Of a stretch of 36,478 bases of DNA, positions 17,844-26,164 are shown piece by piece. The notes under the pieces are model-generated. The model was not told the origin of the DNA. It ran no database searches and worked only from the letters and a program-made list of their open reading frames with translations. Origin of the DNA: an uncultured Bacteroidales bacterium (GTDB lineage Bacteria; Bacteroidota; Bacteroidia; Bacteroidales; Muribaculaceae); contig CAMGBT010000017.1 of NCBI GenBank assembly GCA_946011725.1, positions 1-36,478 on the forward strand, in the 5' to 3' direction. The position numbers and the translations under genes are program-made. Numbering within the stretch: position 1 is the first letter of the stretch; each line of letters opens with the position of its first letter.

Positions 17844-17929
17844 CCCCCCATCACCCGGCATCCTGCCGCCCCGCTGTGCCGCCCTCCTTTTTTTCGGTGG
17901 GGCGGTATTGTGGTTTTTGGTGGGGTCAC

Positions 17930-18068
17930 GGCTCTTTCATTTAAGGCGCAGTGGTGGGGTTAAACGAAGAAACGAATTAACGAAATAACGAATTTTTAAT
18001 ATTTTTCGTTAATTCGTTTTATTCGTTTAGCCGCGATTTGCGATTTCCGAAGCTTAAATGAAAGAACC
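17930..18068. mobile_element. foldback / MITE-like intergenic element, 139 bp
   Basis: The ends are 16-base terminal inverted repeats: GGCTCTTTCATTTAAG at 17930-17945, and 18053-18068, which read in reverse matches at 15 of 16 positions. Inside, a second palindrome pairs the AAACGAAGAAACGAATTAAC stretch (about 17963-17982) with its counterpart at about 18007-18029, allowing a small indel, so most of the element can fold on itself. It carries no coding frame. Its left half recurs at 35979-36046. These are the properties of a non-autonomous foldback element or other dispersed repeat. No target-site duplication is clear. Confidence 0.72.
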
Positions 18069-18075
18069 GTGTGGT

Positions 18076-18102
18076 GGGGTGGGTTTGGGAGGGTTTTGGG
18101 GG
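18076..18102 (+). other. G-quadruplex-type G tract
   Basis: Five consecutive runs of three or more G, with loops of one, three, one and four bases, fit the usual G-quadruplex pattern. The tract lies between the foldback element and the promoter of the coiled-coil/zapA/rny run. It is a sequence pattern only; folding is not shown. Confidence 0.6.
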
Positions 18103-18173
18103 TGGTTTTTGATTTTTTTGGGGGAAAATGAATTTTTTTTGAAAAAAATGGTGGCTATGTCAAAAATTATTAC

Positions 18174-18181
18174 TAATTTTG
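18174..18181 (+). promoter_or_regulatory. -7 box before the coiled-coil/zapA genes
   Basis: TAATTTTG fits TAnnTTTG. It is 16 bases before the ATG at 18198, so the leader is very short. The -33 region at the expected position (about 18150) is GTGGC, only a weak match. Confidence 0.5.
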
Positions 18182-18197
18182 TGAAAATTTGCGAAAA

Positions 18198-18491
18198 ATG
18201 GCCGCTGACCTCCAACAACAAATCGAGCGCATCCGCGCCAAAAGCTTGGTTTTACGCGATAAATATCAGGCGCTTCAGCTCTCTTTCAAGCAGTTGCGCC
18301 AAGAGAATACGGACCTCCAAGCTCAAATCATGGTGCGCGATGCCGAGTTGGAGAAACTGCGTTTGCAGGTTGAATACCTCACCGTCGCCTCCACGGTGCG
18401 TCACTCCGAAGGCGACTTGGCAGCCACTCGTGCCACTATCGCGGATTTAATCCGGGAAATCGATGCCTGCATCAAGGACCTTCACGAATGA
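18198..18491 (+). CDS. small coiled-coil protein upstream of zapA
   Basis: The 97-residue protein is predicted to be nearly all coiled coil from residue 4 to about 60 (IERIRAKSLVLRDKYQALQL, then QLRQENTDLQAQIMVRDAEL), followed by a short helical tail. Its size, charge pattern and place just before zapA suggest a ZapB-like division accessory, but the sequence family is too loose to be sure. The ATG at 18198 is preferred over an in-frame TTG at 18189. It ends 35 bases before zapA. Confidence 0.75.
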   Translation: MAADLQQQIERIRAKSLVLRDKYQALQLSFKQLRQENTDLQAQIMVRDAELEKLRLQVEYLTVASTVRHSEGDLAATRATIADLIREIDACIKDLHE

Positions 18492-18526
18492 CCGCCTTGG
18501 TGCCCGGCTGACTAAGTACCACACCG

Positions 18527-18826
18527 ATGAACGAAGAAAAGAAACATAGATTTACAGCAACGATAGCCGATTTGGAACCGTTCGTGTTCTCAATCAATGC
18601 AAGCGAAGAAGAAATTTTCCGCCGCGCAGCTTACCACGTCAACGAGTTGTGCAAAAGTATGCGCAAACAGCAGCCGGGCAAGCCGTTGCAATACATATTG
18701 GCCAAAACCGCGTTAGCGTTCGCGGAGCTGTATTACCGCAAGTCGGAGCAGCTGTCGGCCCAATCGAAGTTGCTCGAAGATTTCGAGCAAGATCTCGACC
18801 GAATATTGCTCAGCGTGGATCAATGA
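18527..18826 (+). CDS. zapA: cell division protein ZapA
   Basis: ZapA binds FtsZ and bundles protofilaments at the division ring. The 99-residue length is normal. The N-terminal domain (HRFTATIADLEPFVFSINAS, then EEEIFRRAAYHVNELCKSM) fits the ZapA head, with the typical E-x-x-x-R-x-A-A region. A C-terminal coiled coil follows (ALAFAELYYRKSEQLSAQSK to the end). The stop codon is inside a 6-bp hairpin TGAGCC-AAAA-GGCTCA (18824-18839). It precedes the structured RNA and rny, a common Bacteroidetes order. Confidence 0.85.
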   Translation: MNEEKKHRFTATIADLEPFVFSINASEEEIFRRAAYHVNELCKSMRKQQPGKPLQYILAKTALAFAELYYRKSEQLSAQSKLLEDFEQDLDRILLSVDQ

Positions 18827-18854
18827 GCCAAAAGGCTCAGCGCTGCCCGCAATA

Positions 18855-18970
18855 GGATGGGTGTAATCTCGGTTCTTAACTGTCATCGGATCGGTGAGCG
18901 GAAGAGTCTGCTCGCCCTAACATTTTATTTTATTGATTAATAACTTTTTAAGAACCCTATACATCCACCC
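18855..18970 (+). ncRNA. ssrS: probable 6S RNA (or structured leader of rny)
   Basis: The 158 bases between zapA and rny fold into a 6S-like shape. The outer stem pairs 18855-18865 with 18960-18970 (one A-C mismatch and one G-U). After a small internal loop, GGTTCTTAA (18871-18879) pairs perfectly with 18948-18956. A large asymmetric bubble of 13 and 31 bases follows, then a terminal hairpin with GGTGAGC (18893-18899) pairing GCTCGCC (18910-18916). Closing stem, open bubble and apical stem are the hallmarks of 6S RNA, the RNA polymerase decoy, and I recall 6S being placed between zapA and rny in Bacteroides relatives. The exact ends are uncertain. Because the 3' strand ends 14 bases before the rny ATG, a regulatory leader of rny is the main alternative. 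Confidence 0.6.
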
Positions 18971-18984
18971 TTAAATCAAAATAA

Positions 18985-20532
18985 ATGATTGTAGATATTT
19001 TAATTTATATAACCATAGCCATTGTGGCAGCTGCAATAGCCACTTATGCCACATTAGCCGCTCAACGCCGCATGGCTACAACTCGCGCCAAGCAAATTAT
19101 CTCCGATGCCGAGCGCGAAGCCGATGATCTCAAACGTGATAAGGTGCTCGAAGGCCGCGAAGAGGCCCTTCAAATCACCACCGACGCCGAAAAGCAAGCT
19201 AACCAGCGCATGGCCAAGGTGCAACAAGCCGAAGCGCGCCAAAAGCAGCGTGAGCTCCAGCTCAACCAGCTCCAAGGTGAAAACGCTCGCGCTCGCAACG
19301 AGGTGGAAGCTGCTCGCCAAGCTCTCGAAGCCCAGGCGCAAGCCCTCGAAGCCCGCACCGCCGAGTTGGATAAGCTTCACCGTCAGGCTGTTGAACAGCT
19401 CGAACACATCTCCGGCCTGTCCTCGCAAGAGGCCAAGGAAAAGCTGGTGGAATCGCTCAAAGACGAGGCCAAAACCGCTGCCGCTTCCTACGTCAACGAC
19501 ATCATGGACGAAGCCAAGATGACCGCCAATAAGGAGGCCAAACGCATTGTGGTTCAGACCATTCAACGCGTGGCCACTGAAACCGCCATCGAAAACTCCG
19601 TGACCGTGTTCCACATCGACAGCGACGAAATCAAGGGCCGCATCATCGGCCGCGAAGGTCGCAATATCCGCGCCCTCGAAGCCGCCACCGGCATTGAAAT
19701 CATCGTGGACGACACCCCCGAAGCCATCGTGCTCTCGGGCTTCGACCCCGTGCGCCGCGAAATCGCCCGTTTGGCCCTGCACCAGTTGGTGGCCGACGGC
19801 CGCATCCACCCCGCCCGCATCGAAGAAGTTGTGGCCAAAGTGCGTCGCCAAATCGAAGAAGAAATCATCGAAACCGGCAAGCGCACCGCCATCGACCTCG
19901 GTATCCACGGCTTGCATCCCGACCTCATCCGCTTGGTGGGCAAGATGAAATACCGCTCCAGCTACGGCCAAAACCTGCTCCAGCACTCGCGCGAAACGGC
20001 CAACCTCTGCGCCATCATGGCTGCCGAACTCGGTCTCAACCCCAAGAAAGCACGTCGCGCCGGCTTGCTCCACGACATCGGCAAAGTGCCTGATGAAGAG
20101 CCCGAACTGCCGCACGCACTCTTAGGTATGAAGCTCGCCGAAAAGTACAAAGAAAAGCCCGAAATTTGCAACGCCATCGGTGCGCACCACGACGAAGTGG
20201 AGCAAACCTCGCTGCTCGCTCCCATCGTGCAAGTGTGCGACGCCATCTCCGGCGCACGTCCCGGCGCCCGCCGCGAAATCGTCGAAGCATACATCAAGCG
20301 TCTTAACGACCTCGAACAGTTGGCTCTGTCCTATCCCGGCGTGACCAAAACCTACGCCATTCAAGCCGGTCGCGAGCTGCGCGTAATCGTGGGCGCCGAC
20401 AAGATCGACGACGTGGAAACCGAAAAGCTCTCGGCAGAAATCGCCAAGCGCATCCAAGACGAAATGACCTATCCCGGTCAGGTTAAAATCACCGTCATCC
20501 GCGAAACCCGCTCGGTGGCATTTGCCAAGTAA
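18985..20532 (+). CDS. rny: ribonuclease Y
   Basis: RNase Y is a membrane-anchored endoribonuclease that starts mRNA decay. The 515 residues show an N-terminal transmembrane helix (about 4-24), a long charged Ala/Glu/Gln-rich coiled coil (about 28-190), a KH RNA-binding domain around [15 protein letters not shown] (about 216-230), and an HD hydrolase domain with the metal-binding [13 protein letters not shown] (about 358-370) and HHDEVE later. All key residues are in place. It is followed after 3 bases by ricT. Confidence 0.98.
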   Translation: MIVDILIYITIAIVAAAIATYATLAAQRRMATTRAKQIISDAEREADDLKRDKVLEGREEALQITTDAEKQANQRMAKVQQAEARQKQRELQLNQLQGENARARNEVEAARQALEAQAQALEARTAELDKLHRQAVEQLEHISGLSSQEAKEKLVESLKDEAKTAAASYVNDIMDEAKMTANKEAKRIVVQTIQRVATETAIENSVTVFHIDSDEIKGRIIGREGRNIRALEAATGIEIIVDDTPEAIVLSGFDPVRREIARLALHQLVADGRIHPARIEEVVAKVRRQIEEEIIETGKRTAIDLGIHGLHPDLIRLVGKMKYRSSYGQNLLQHSRETANLCAIMAAELGLNPKKARRAGLLHDIGKVPDEEPELPHALLGMKLAEKYKEKPEICNAIGAHHDEVEQTSLLAPIVQVCDAISGARPGARREIVEAYIKRLNDLEQLALSYPGVTKTYAIQAGRELRVIVGADKIDDVETEKLSAEIAKRIQDEMTYPGQVKITVIRETRSVAFAK

Positions 20533-20535
20533 GCC

Positions 20536-22098
20536 ATGGCCGACATAGATGATCTCAAACCGGACGACGCGTTGGACGAAGTGCCCGACGGTGCGCCCCA
20601 CCACGGGTGTTGCAGCTCGCTCGGCATGCCCCGGTGTAAGCTCCACAGTTACAACTGGTTGGCCGACATCCCCGGCGGATACGCCGACAGCGAAATCGTG
20701 GAAGTTACCTTCAAAAACACCCGCAAGGGCTATTACAAGAATACCACCCACCTGCCGCTGAAAATCGGCGACATGGTGGCGGTGGAAGCCTCACCAGGCC
20801 ACGACATCGGCAAGGTGACCCTGCTCGGCCTGCTGGCCGAACGCCGCATGCCGCGCCACAGTGCCCGCTCCCGCGTCAAGGACGAAGAACCCAAGCGCGT
20901 GTTCCGCATCGCCCGTCCCAACGACCTCGAACGCTACGAAGAAGCCCGCGCCAAGGAGAATGACACCATGATCAAGGCGCGCAAAATTGCCGCCTCGCTC
21001 GGCTTGGCTATGAAAATCGGCGACGTGGAGTATCAAGGCGATGGCAACAAGGCCATCTTCTACTACATCGCCGACGAACGCGTGGACTTCCGCCAGCTCA
21101 TCAAAGTGCTGGCCGACACCTTCAAAGTGCGCATCGAAATGAAGCAAATCGGCGCCCGCCAAGAGGCCGGTCGCATCGGTGGCATCGGTCCCTGCGGCCG
21201 TCCGCTCTGCTGCTCCGGATGGATGACCAACTTCGTGTCCGTGGCCACCAGCGCCGCCCGCTATCAAGACATTTCCCTCAACCCGCAAAAGCTTGCCGGG
21301 CAGTGTGCCAAACTCAAATGTTGCCTCAACTTCGAGATTGACACCTACGTGGAAAGTAGCAAACACTTGCCATCGAAGGACACTCGCTTAGAGACCGCCG
21401 ATGCCATCTACTACCACTTCAAAACCGACATCTTCAAGCGCGAAATTACATACTCCACCGACAAGTCGGTGGCCGCTAACTTGGTGACTATCACCGCCGA
21501 ACGCGCCTTCGAGGTGATTGCCCTCAACCGTGCCGGCGAAAAGCCGCTCACCCTCCTGCCCGAGGCCGGCGAAAAGCCCGAGAAGCCGCGTAAAGACTTC
21601 GGCGACATCCTCACCGAGGACGAACACGACCTCACCCGCTTCGACAAGAAGAAAAAGAAGCGTCGCAATAAGAACAAAGGCAAGACCGCCGAAGTGGACG
21701 CGCGTCAAGCCGCACAAGCCGATGCCCGCGCCGCTCAAGCCGCCCAGTCCGGCACCGACAAGCCGCAAGGCGAGCCCAAGGAGGGCAAGAGCCAAGGCGA
21801 AGGCAAGCCGTCCAAACCCAAGCAAGGCAAGTCGAAAGACCGGCAGGGTGGGGGACAGCAAGGCCAAGGCGACCGCCAACAGCAAGGCCAAGGCGGTCAG
21901 CAGCAAGGCGACCGCCAGCCGCGTGGCGAAGGCCGTCAGCAAGGCGTTCAGCCACAAGACCAAGGCCAGCCGCAAGACGGTCAGCAAGGCGGCCGCAACG
22001 GCGGTAAGAAGCGCAACAAGCGCCCCAAATCGGACCGCCCGCAACCTAACAACGGCGAAGGAGATACGCCCCGAGCACCTAAGCCCGACAGCGAATGA
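20536..22098 (+). CDS. ricT: RicT/PSP1-domain protein with long disordered tail
   Basis: The 520-residue protein contains the PSP1 domain of RicT (YaaT). In Bacillus, RicT works in the iron-sulfur Y-complex that steers RNase Y. Clustered cysteines are seen in GPCGRPLCCSGWM (about 219-231) and CAKLKCCLNFE (about 256-266), consistent with an Fe-S site. A further HHGCCSSLGMPRC is near residues 22-36. From about residue 368 the protein becomes a low-complexity basic tail, KKKKKRRNKNKGK and then Q/G/K/R/P-rich repeats to the end, likely disordered and RNA-binding. It is 3 bases after rny and overlaps gldH by 4. No RicA or RicF homologue is in the window. Confidence 0.9.
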   Translation: MADIDDLKPDDALDEVPDGAPHHGCCSSLGMPRCKLHSYNWLADIPGGYADSEIVEVTFKNTRKGYYKNTTHLPLKIGDMVAVEASPGHDIGKVTLLGLLAERRMPRHSARSRVKDEEPKRVFRIARPNDLERYEEARAKENDTMIKARKIAASLGLAMKIGDVEYQGDGNKAIFYYIADERVDFRQLIKVLADTFKVRIEMKQIGARQEAGRIGGIGPCGRPLCCSGWMTNFVSVATSAARYQDISLNPQKLAGQCAKLKCCLNFEIDTYVESSKHLPSKDTRLETADAIYYHFKTDIFKREITYSTDKSVAANLVTITAERAFEVIALNRAGEKPLTLLPEAGEKPEKPRKDFGDILTEDEHDLTRFDKKKKKRRNKNKGKTAEVDARQAAQADARAAQAAQSGTDKPQGEPKEGKSQGEGKPSKPKQGKSKDRQGGGQQGQGDRQQQGQGGQQQGDRQPRGEGRQQGVQPQDQGQPQDGQQGGRNGGKKRNKRPKSDRPQPNNGEGDTPRAPKPDSE

Positions 22099-22544
22099 GG
22101 TGGCTGACAGCATTGGTGGCGGCTCTGCTGCTCACCGCCTGCGTGGTCACTCCCGACGAGCAAGGCCGATTCGTGGCTTTGCCCGCCGAAGGCTGGGCCT
22201 ACGGCGACACCGTGGCCTTTGACTCGCTCTGCGCCGACAGTGTGGCCACAGGCCGATTAGCGGTGAGTGTGCGCCATACTAACGCATATCTCTACAGCAA
22301 CCTCTGGCTCGAACTGACCACCCCGCAGGGCGATTCGGTGCGTCGCGACACCATCAACATGCCCTTGGCCGACGATTTCGGCCGCTGGTATGGCCGCGGC
22401 GTAGGCGTGAGCTTCGCCACCATCGACACCCTCCCCGGCAGCTACACCTTGCTGCGGCAGCGGCCCGTGTACGTGCGCCACATCATGCGCTGCGACACCC
22501 TCGGCGATATTGAACAAATTGGATTAGTATTTATAAATGAATAA
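22095..22544 (+). CDS. gldH: gliding-motility-type lipoprotein GldH
   Basis: This 149-residue lipoprotein has the lipobox LTAC at Cys16 (signal MRWLTALVAALLLTA). The mature part fits GldH, a Bacteroidetes lipoprotein first found in gliding but also present in non-gliding gut members. Typical features are an all-beta domain with NLWLELTTPQGDSVRRDT and a C-terminal QIGLVFINE. The role in non-motile Bacteroidales is unknown. The start overlaps the ricT stop (ATGA-type, 4 bases) and its end overlaps the next gene by 8 bases. As a lipoprotein it would be a client of Lnb encoded further along the run. Confidence 0.82.
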   Translation: MRWLTALVAALLLTACVVTPDEQGRFVALPAEGWAYGDTVAFDSLCADSVATGRLAVSVRHTNAYLYSNLWLELTTPQGDSVRRDTINMPLADDFGRWYGRGVGVSFATIDTLPGSYTLLRQRPVYVRHIMRCDTLGDIEQIGLVFINE

Positions 22545-23190
22545 CTTACAAATACCAACCTCGGCGGTTGATAGCATCATATTCGACATGGACGGCACCC
22601 TGTGGGATGCCGTGCCGTCGTATTGCGCCGTGTGGAACATGACCATCGAGCAGATGCACTTGGCCCGCGGCCCGGTGCAGTATGCCGAGTTGGTGGCGCT
22701 CATGGGCAAGCCATTGGCCGAAATCTTCGACGCCCTGATCGGCCCCACCGAAGAGGCGTTGCGCACCGAATTCCTCCGCCGCCTTTTCGCCAACGAAGAC
22801 GAGTTGATGCCCCGCCTCGGCGGCAAGCTCTACCCCGAGGTGGAGGCCACCTTGCAACGTCTGCACGATGCCGGCCTGCGCCTGTATATGGTGAGCAACT
22901 GCTCTTCAGATGGCCTCAATAACTTTCTGCGGTTCACCGGGTTAGCTCATTTCTTCGAAGATACACTCACCTTTGGCGAAACAGGAGTTGACAAAGACGT
23001 GAACATTCTTACCCTCAAAAAGCGTTATAATTTGCAACGTCCGGTTTATGTGGGCGACATCCGCCGCGACGCCGACAGCACTCATGCCGCCGGCATCGAA
23101 TTCGTGTGGGCCGCATACGGTTTCGGCCGGGTGGACCAATACGAATACCGCATCGACCATTTCAGCGACTTAGCAAACCTATTCATATAA
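22537..23190 (+). CDS. HAD-superfamily phosphatase
   Basis: The 217-residue protein is a HAD hydrolase of the phosphoglycolate phosphatase/beta-phosphoglucomutase-like group. Motif I is FDMDGTLWD (16-24; nucleophile D17 and acid D19). A helical cap follows at about 25-90. Motif II is YMVSNCSS, the lysine of motif III is in GVDKDVNI, and motif IV is VGDIRRDAD. All catalytic residues are present. The substrate cannot be assigned. It overlaps gldH by 8 bases and ends 1 base before the M24 gene, so translation is likely coupled. Confidence 0.88.
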   Translation: MNNLQIPTSAVDSIIFDMDGTLWDAVPSYCAVWNMTIEQMHLARGPVQYAELVALMGKPLAEIFDALIGPTEEALRTEFLRRLFANEDELMPRLGGKLYPEVEATLQRLHDAGLRLYMVSNCSSDGLNNFLRFTGLAHFFEDTLTFGETGVDKDVNILTLKKRYNLQRPVYVGDIRRDADSTHAAGIEFVWAAYGFGRVDQYEYRIDHFSDLANLFI

Positions 23191-23191
23191 T

Positions 23192-24382
23192 ATGGAAAGC
23201 AAATTTGAACAGCAATTAGTACTTTGGCCGGCCGCCGACCTCTCCCTCCGCTTGGAACGCGTGCGCCGACTGATGAGCGAAGCCGGCCTCGATGCCGTGC
23301 TTCTGAGCGACAACACTAACGCATTCTACATCACCGGCCGCGTTATCCGCGGCTACATTTATATCGAAGCCGCAGGCCGCACGCTCTTCTTCGTGCGCCG
23401 TCCAGCCGGGCTGCTCGGCGATAACATCCACCAAATTCGCAAGCCGGAGGACATCACCGCCATCCTCGGCGACTCCGCTGCCCGCCACATCGGCCTGGAG
23501 TTGGATTCGATGCCGTACTCCATGGTGGAACGCCTGCGCAAGGTCTTTCCCAACAGCGAAATCGGCAACGCTTCGCCGGTGCTCCGTCGCGCTCGCGCCG
23601 TGAAAACTCCGCTGGAAATCAGCCTGATAACCGAGTCCGGCGTGAAGCAAACCGAAGCCTACCGCCGCATTCCGCGCCTCTACCAAGAGGGTATGACCGA
23701 CATTGAATTCCAAATCGAAATCGAGCGCGAACTGCGTTTGGGCGGTTGCTTGGGACAGTTCCGCGTCAGCGGCGACGATATGGAAATCTACATGGGCAAC
23801 GTGCTCACCGGCGACAATGCCGATTCGCCCTCGCCCTACGACTTCGCCATGGGCGGCGCCGGCGCAAGCCCCTCGCTGCCGGTGGGCGCCGACGGCTCCA
23901 TCATCCGCCCCAATGCCGTGGTAATGGTCGATGTCAACGGCAACTTCAACGGCTACATGACCGACATGACCCGCTGCTACTCCGCCGGCGAGCCCTCGGC
24001 CGAAGCCGTGAAAGCTAACGACCTGTCAATCAGCATCTGCCACGCCGTGGCCAACGCCGCCGTGGTTGGCGCAGCCGCTGCCGACCTCTATAAAATGGCG
24101 GTGACCATGGCTGAAGAAGCCGGCATGGCCAAGTTCTTCATGGGCCACCATTATCAAGCCGGATTCATCGGCCACGGCTTAGGTATCACCATCAATGAAG
24201 CACCCGTGTTGGCGCCCCGCTCGCGCGATGTGCTCGAAGCCGGCAACGTCATCGCCGTCGAGCCCAAATTCGTCATCCCCGGCATCGGCGCTGTGGGCGT
24301 GGAGAACACCTACGTGGTGCAACCCTCCGGCCCGGCCAAATGTTTAACCCTCGCCCCCGAGGAAATTGTTAACCTGAAGTAA
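23192..24382 (+). CDS. M24-family Xaa-Pro aminopeptidase-like protein
   Basis: The 396-residue protein has a creatinase-like N-terminal domain (LERVRRLMSEAGLDAVLLSD and following) and a pita-bread catalytic domain. The five metal ligands are visible: two Asp in VDVNGNFNGYMTDMTR (about 246-261), His in FIGHGLGI, Glu in VIAVEPKF and Glu in GVENTY. It should be an active dimetal peptidase that removes an N-terminal residue before proline, though other M24 substrates are possible. No signal peptide is present, so it is cytoplasmic. It starts 1 base after the HAD gene and ends 4 bases before cca. Confidence 0.92.
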   Translation: MESKFEQQLVLWPAADLSLRLERVRRLMSEAGLDAVLLSDNTNAFYITGRVIRGYIYIEAAGRTLFFVRRPAGLLGDNIHQIRKPEDITAILGDSAARHIGLELDSMPYSMVERLRKVFPNSEIGNASPVLRRARAVKTPLEISLITESGVKQTEAYRRIPRLYQEGMTDIEFQIEIERELRLGGCLGQFRVSGDDMEIYMGNVLTGDNADSPSPYDFAMGGAGASPSLPVGADGSIIRPNAVVMVDVNGNFNGYMTDMTRCYSAGEPSAEAVKANDLSISICHAVANAAVVGAAAADLYKMAVTMAEEAGMAKFFMGHHYQAGFIGHGLGITINEAPVLAPRSRDVLEAGNVIAVEPKFVIPGIGAVGVENTYVVQPSGPAKCLTLAPEEIVNLK

Positions 24383-24386
24383 ATCA

Positions 24387-25853
24387 ATGAATTATAGCGA
24401 CCGACTCAAATCCCCGGTATTTGCCATGGTAGGCACCGTGGCCGATTCCATCCACCGCCCCTGCTACGTGGTGGGCGGCTTCGTGCGCGATCTCATCATC
24501 GGCCGCCACTCCAAGGACATCGACTTTGTGACCGTGGGCTCCGGCATCGAATTGGCCGAAGCCGTGGCCGCCAAAATCGGTCCGAAATGCAATATTGCCG
24601 TATACCGCAATTACGGCACCGCCCAGCTTCATGCCGGCAACCTCGAATTGGAGTTCGTGGGCGCGCGTCGCGAATCGTATAACCGCAACTCGCGCAACCC
24701 CATCGTAGAAGACGGCACCCTCGACGACGACATCGCTCGCCGCGACTTCACCATCAACGCCATGGCCATCAGCGTCAACGGCGATTCCTTCGGCGAGTTG
24801 GTCGACCGCTACGACGGCCTGGGCGACATTGCCCGCCGCATCATCCGCACCCCGCTCGACCCCGACATCACCTTTAGCGACGACCCCCTGCGCATGATGC
24901 GCGCCATCCGCTTTGCCACCCAGCTGCAGTTCACCATCTACCCCGAAACCCTCGCCTCCATCGCCCGCAACGCCGAGCGAATCAAAATCATCACCGGCGA
25001 GCGAATCAAGGACGAGTTGGTGAAAATCATGCGTTCGCCCAAGCCCTCCATCGGCTGGGAGCTGCTGCAGCAAACCGGCCTGCTGGCCATCATCCTGCCC
25101 GAGTTGGACGCCCTGCGCGGGGTGGAAGTGGTCAACGGCCGCGGCCATAAGGACAACTTTGCCCATACCATGCAGGTGCTCGACACTGTGGCCGAACGCT
25201 CCGATAAGGAGTGGCTGCGCTGGAGCGCCCTGTTCCACGACATCGGCAAGCCCCTCACCAAGCGCTTCGACCCCGCCATCGGCTGGACATTCCATAACCA
25301 CAACTTCATCGGCTCCAAGATGATTCCGCGCATCTTCCGCCGCCTCCACCTGCCCTTGGGCGCTGAAATGCGCTACGTTAGCAAGTTAGTGGAGCTCCAC
25401 ATGCGCCCCATCGCCCTGGTGGAAGAAGAAGTGACCGACAGCGCCGTTCGCCGCCTGATGAACTATGCCGAAGAAGACCTCGAAGACCTCATGCTCTTGG
25501 CGCGCGCCGACATCACCAGCAAGAACGAAGCCAAGAAGCAACGCTTCCTCGACAACTTCGACTTGGTGGAAGAAAAGTTTGTCGACATACGCCACAAGGA
25601 CGCTGAATTGGCCTACCGCAACCCCGTCGACGGCAACGAAATCATGCACATCTTCGGCTTGCACCAGTCGCCCTTGGTGGGCTATTTCGCCAAGAACCTC
25701 AAGCAAGCCATCAAGGACTGCGAAATCGAGCCAACTCGCGAAGCATCAATCAAATACCTATATATCTTGGGCGAAAAAGCCGGCATCCAACCGGTCAATC
25801 CACCCCTGTATCCCTTAGATTCCGACCAATGTACTACATCTCCAAACGATTAG
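24387..25853 (+). CDS. cca: CCA tRNA nucleotidyltransferase with HD domain
   Basis: This class II nucleotidyltransferase adds or repairs the 3'-CCA of tRNA. The 488 residues contain the catalytic GGFVRDLIIGRHSKDIDFVT (about 30-49; the DxD of DIDF), RRDFTINAMA with the template region, DPLRMMRAIRFA and the PolyA_pol RNA-binding domain. A C-terminal HD domain carries LFHDIGKP (about 281-288). Bacteroidetes typically fuse HD here, and it may give phosphatase or phosphodiesterase activity. The 3' end overlaps queD by 25 bases. The sequence cannot rule out a specialised A-adding or CC-adding variant, but as the only such gene in this window full CCA addition is the default. Confidence 0.95.
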   Translation: MNYSDRLKSPVFAMVGTVADSIHRPCYVVGGFVRDLIIGRHSKDIDFVTVGSGIELAEAVAAKIGPKCNIAVYRNYGTAQLHAGNLELEFVGARRESYNRNSRNPIVEDGTLDDDIARRDFTINAMAISVNGDSFGELVDRYDGLGDIARRIIRTPLDPDITFSDDPLRMMRAIRFATQLQFTIYPETLASIARNAERIKIITGERIKDELVKIMRSPKPSIGWELLQQTGLLAIILPELDALRGVEVVNGRGHKDNFAHTMQVLDTVAERSDKEWLRWSALFHDIGKPLTKRFDPAIGWTFHNHNFIGSKMIPRIFRRLHLPLGAEMRYVSKLVELHMRPIALVEEEVTDSAVRRLMNYAEEDLEDLMLLARADITSKNEAKKQRFLDNFDLVEEKFVDIRHKDAELAYRNPVDGNEIMHIFGLHQSPLVGYFAKNLKQAIKDCEIEPTREASIKYLYILGEKAGIQPVNPPLYPLDSDQCTTSPND

Positions 25854-26164
25854 AAATATCGGCAGCGCACCGCTTGCAGCTCGACTACCCAAGCAAGTGC
25901 ACCAACCTTCACGGCCACAATTGGATTGTGACCGTGCACTGCCGTGCCGCCGAGCTTAACCACAACGGCATGGTCACCGACTTCACCCACATCAAGGCCC
26001 TAATCAACGACCGCCTTGACCACGCTTGCCTCAACGACGTGCTGCCATTCAACCCCACTGCCGAAAATATCGCCCGCTGGATTTGTGACAACGTGGAAAA
26101 TTGTTACCGCGTTGACGTGCAAGAAAGCGAAGGCAACGTAGCATCCTATGAAAAAGACCTATAA
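25829..26164 (+). CDS. queD: 6-carboxy-tetrahydropterin synthase (QueD)
   Basis: QueD converts 7,8-dihydroneopterin triphosphate to 6-carboxy-5,6,7,8-tetrahydropterin, the second step towards queuosine. The 111 residues are normal. The zinc ligands are H14 (SAAHRL), H28 and H30 (NLHGHNW). The catalytic cysteine is C24, and D64-H65 sit in RLDHACLND. The late glutamate that anchors the pterin is in QESEGN (about 99-101). It overlaps cca by 25 bases and queE by 17, indicating coupled translation. Confidence 0.95.
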   Translation: MYYISKRLEISAAHRLQLDYPSKCTNLHGHNWIVTVHCRAAELNHNGMVTDFTHIKALINDRLDHACLNDVLPFNPTAENIARWICDNVENCYRVDVQESEGNVASYEKDL

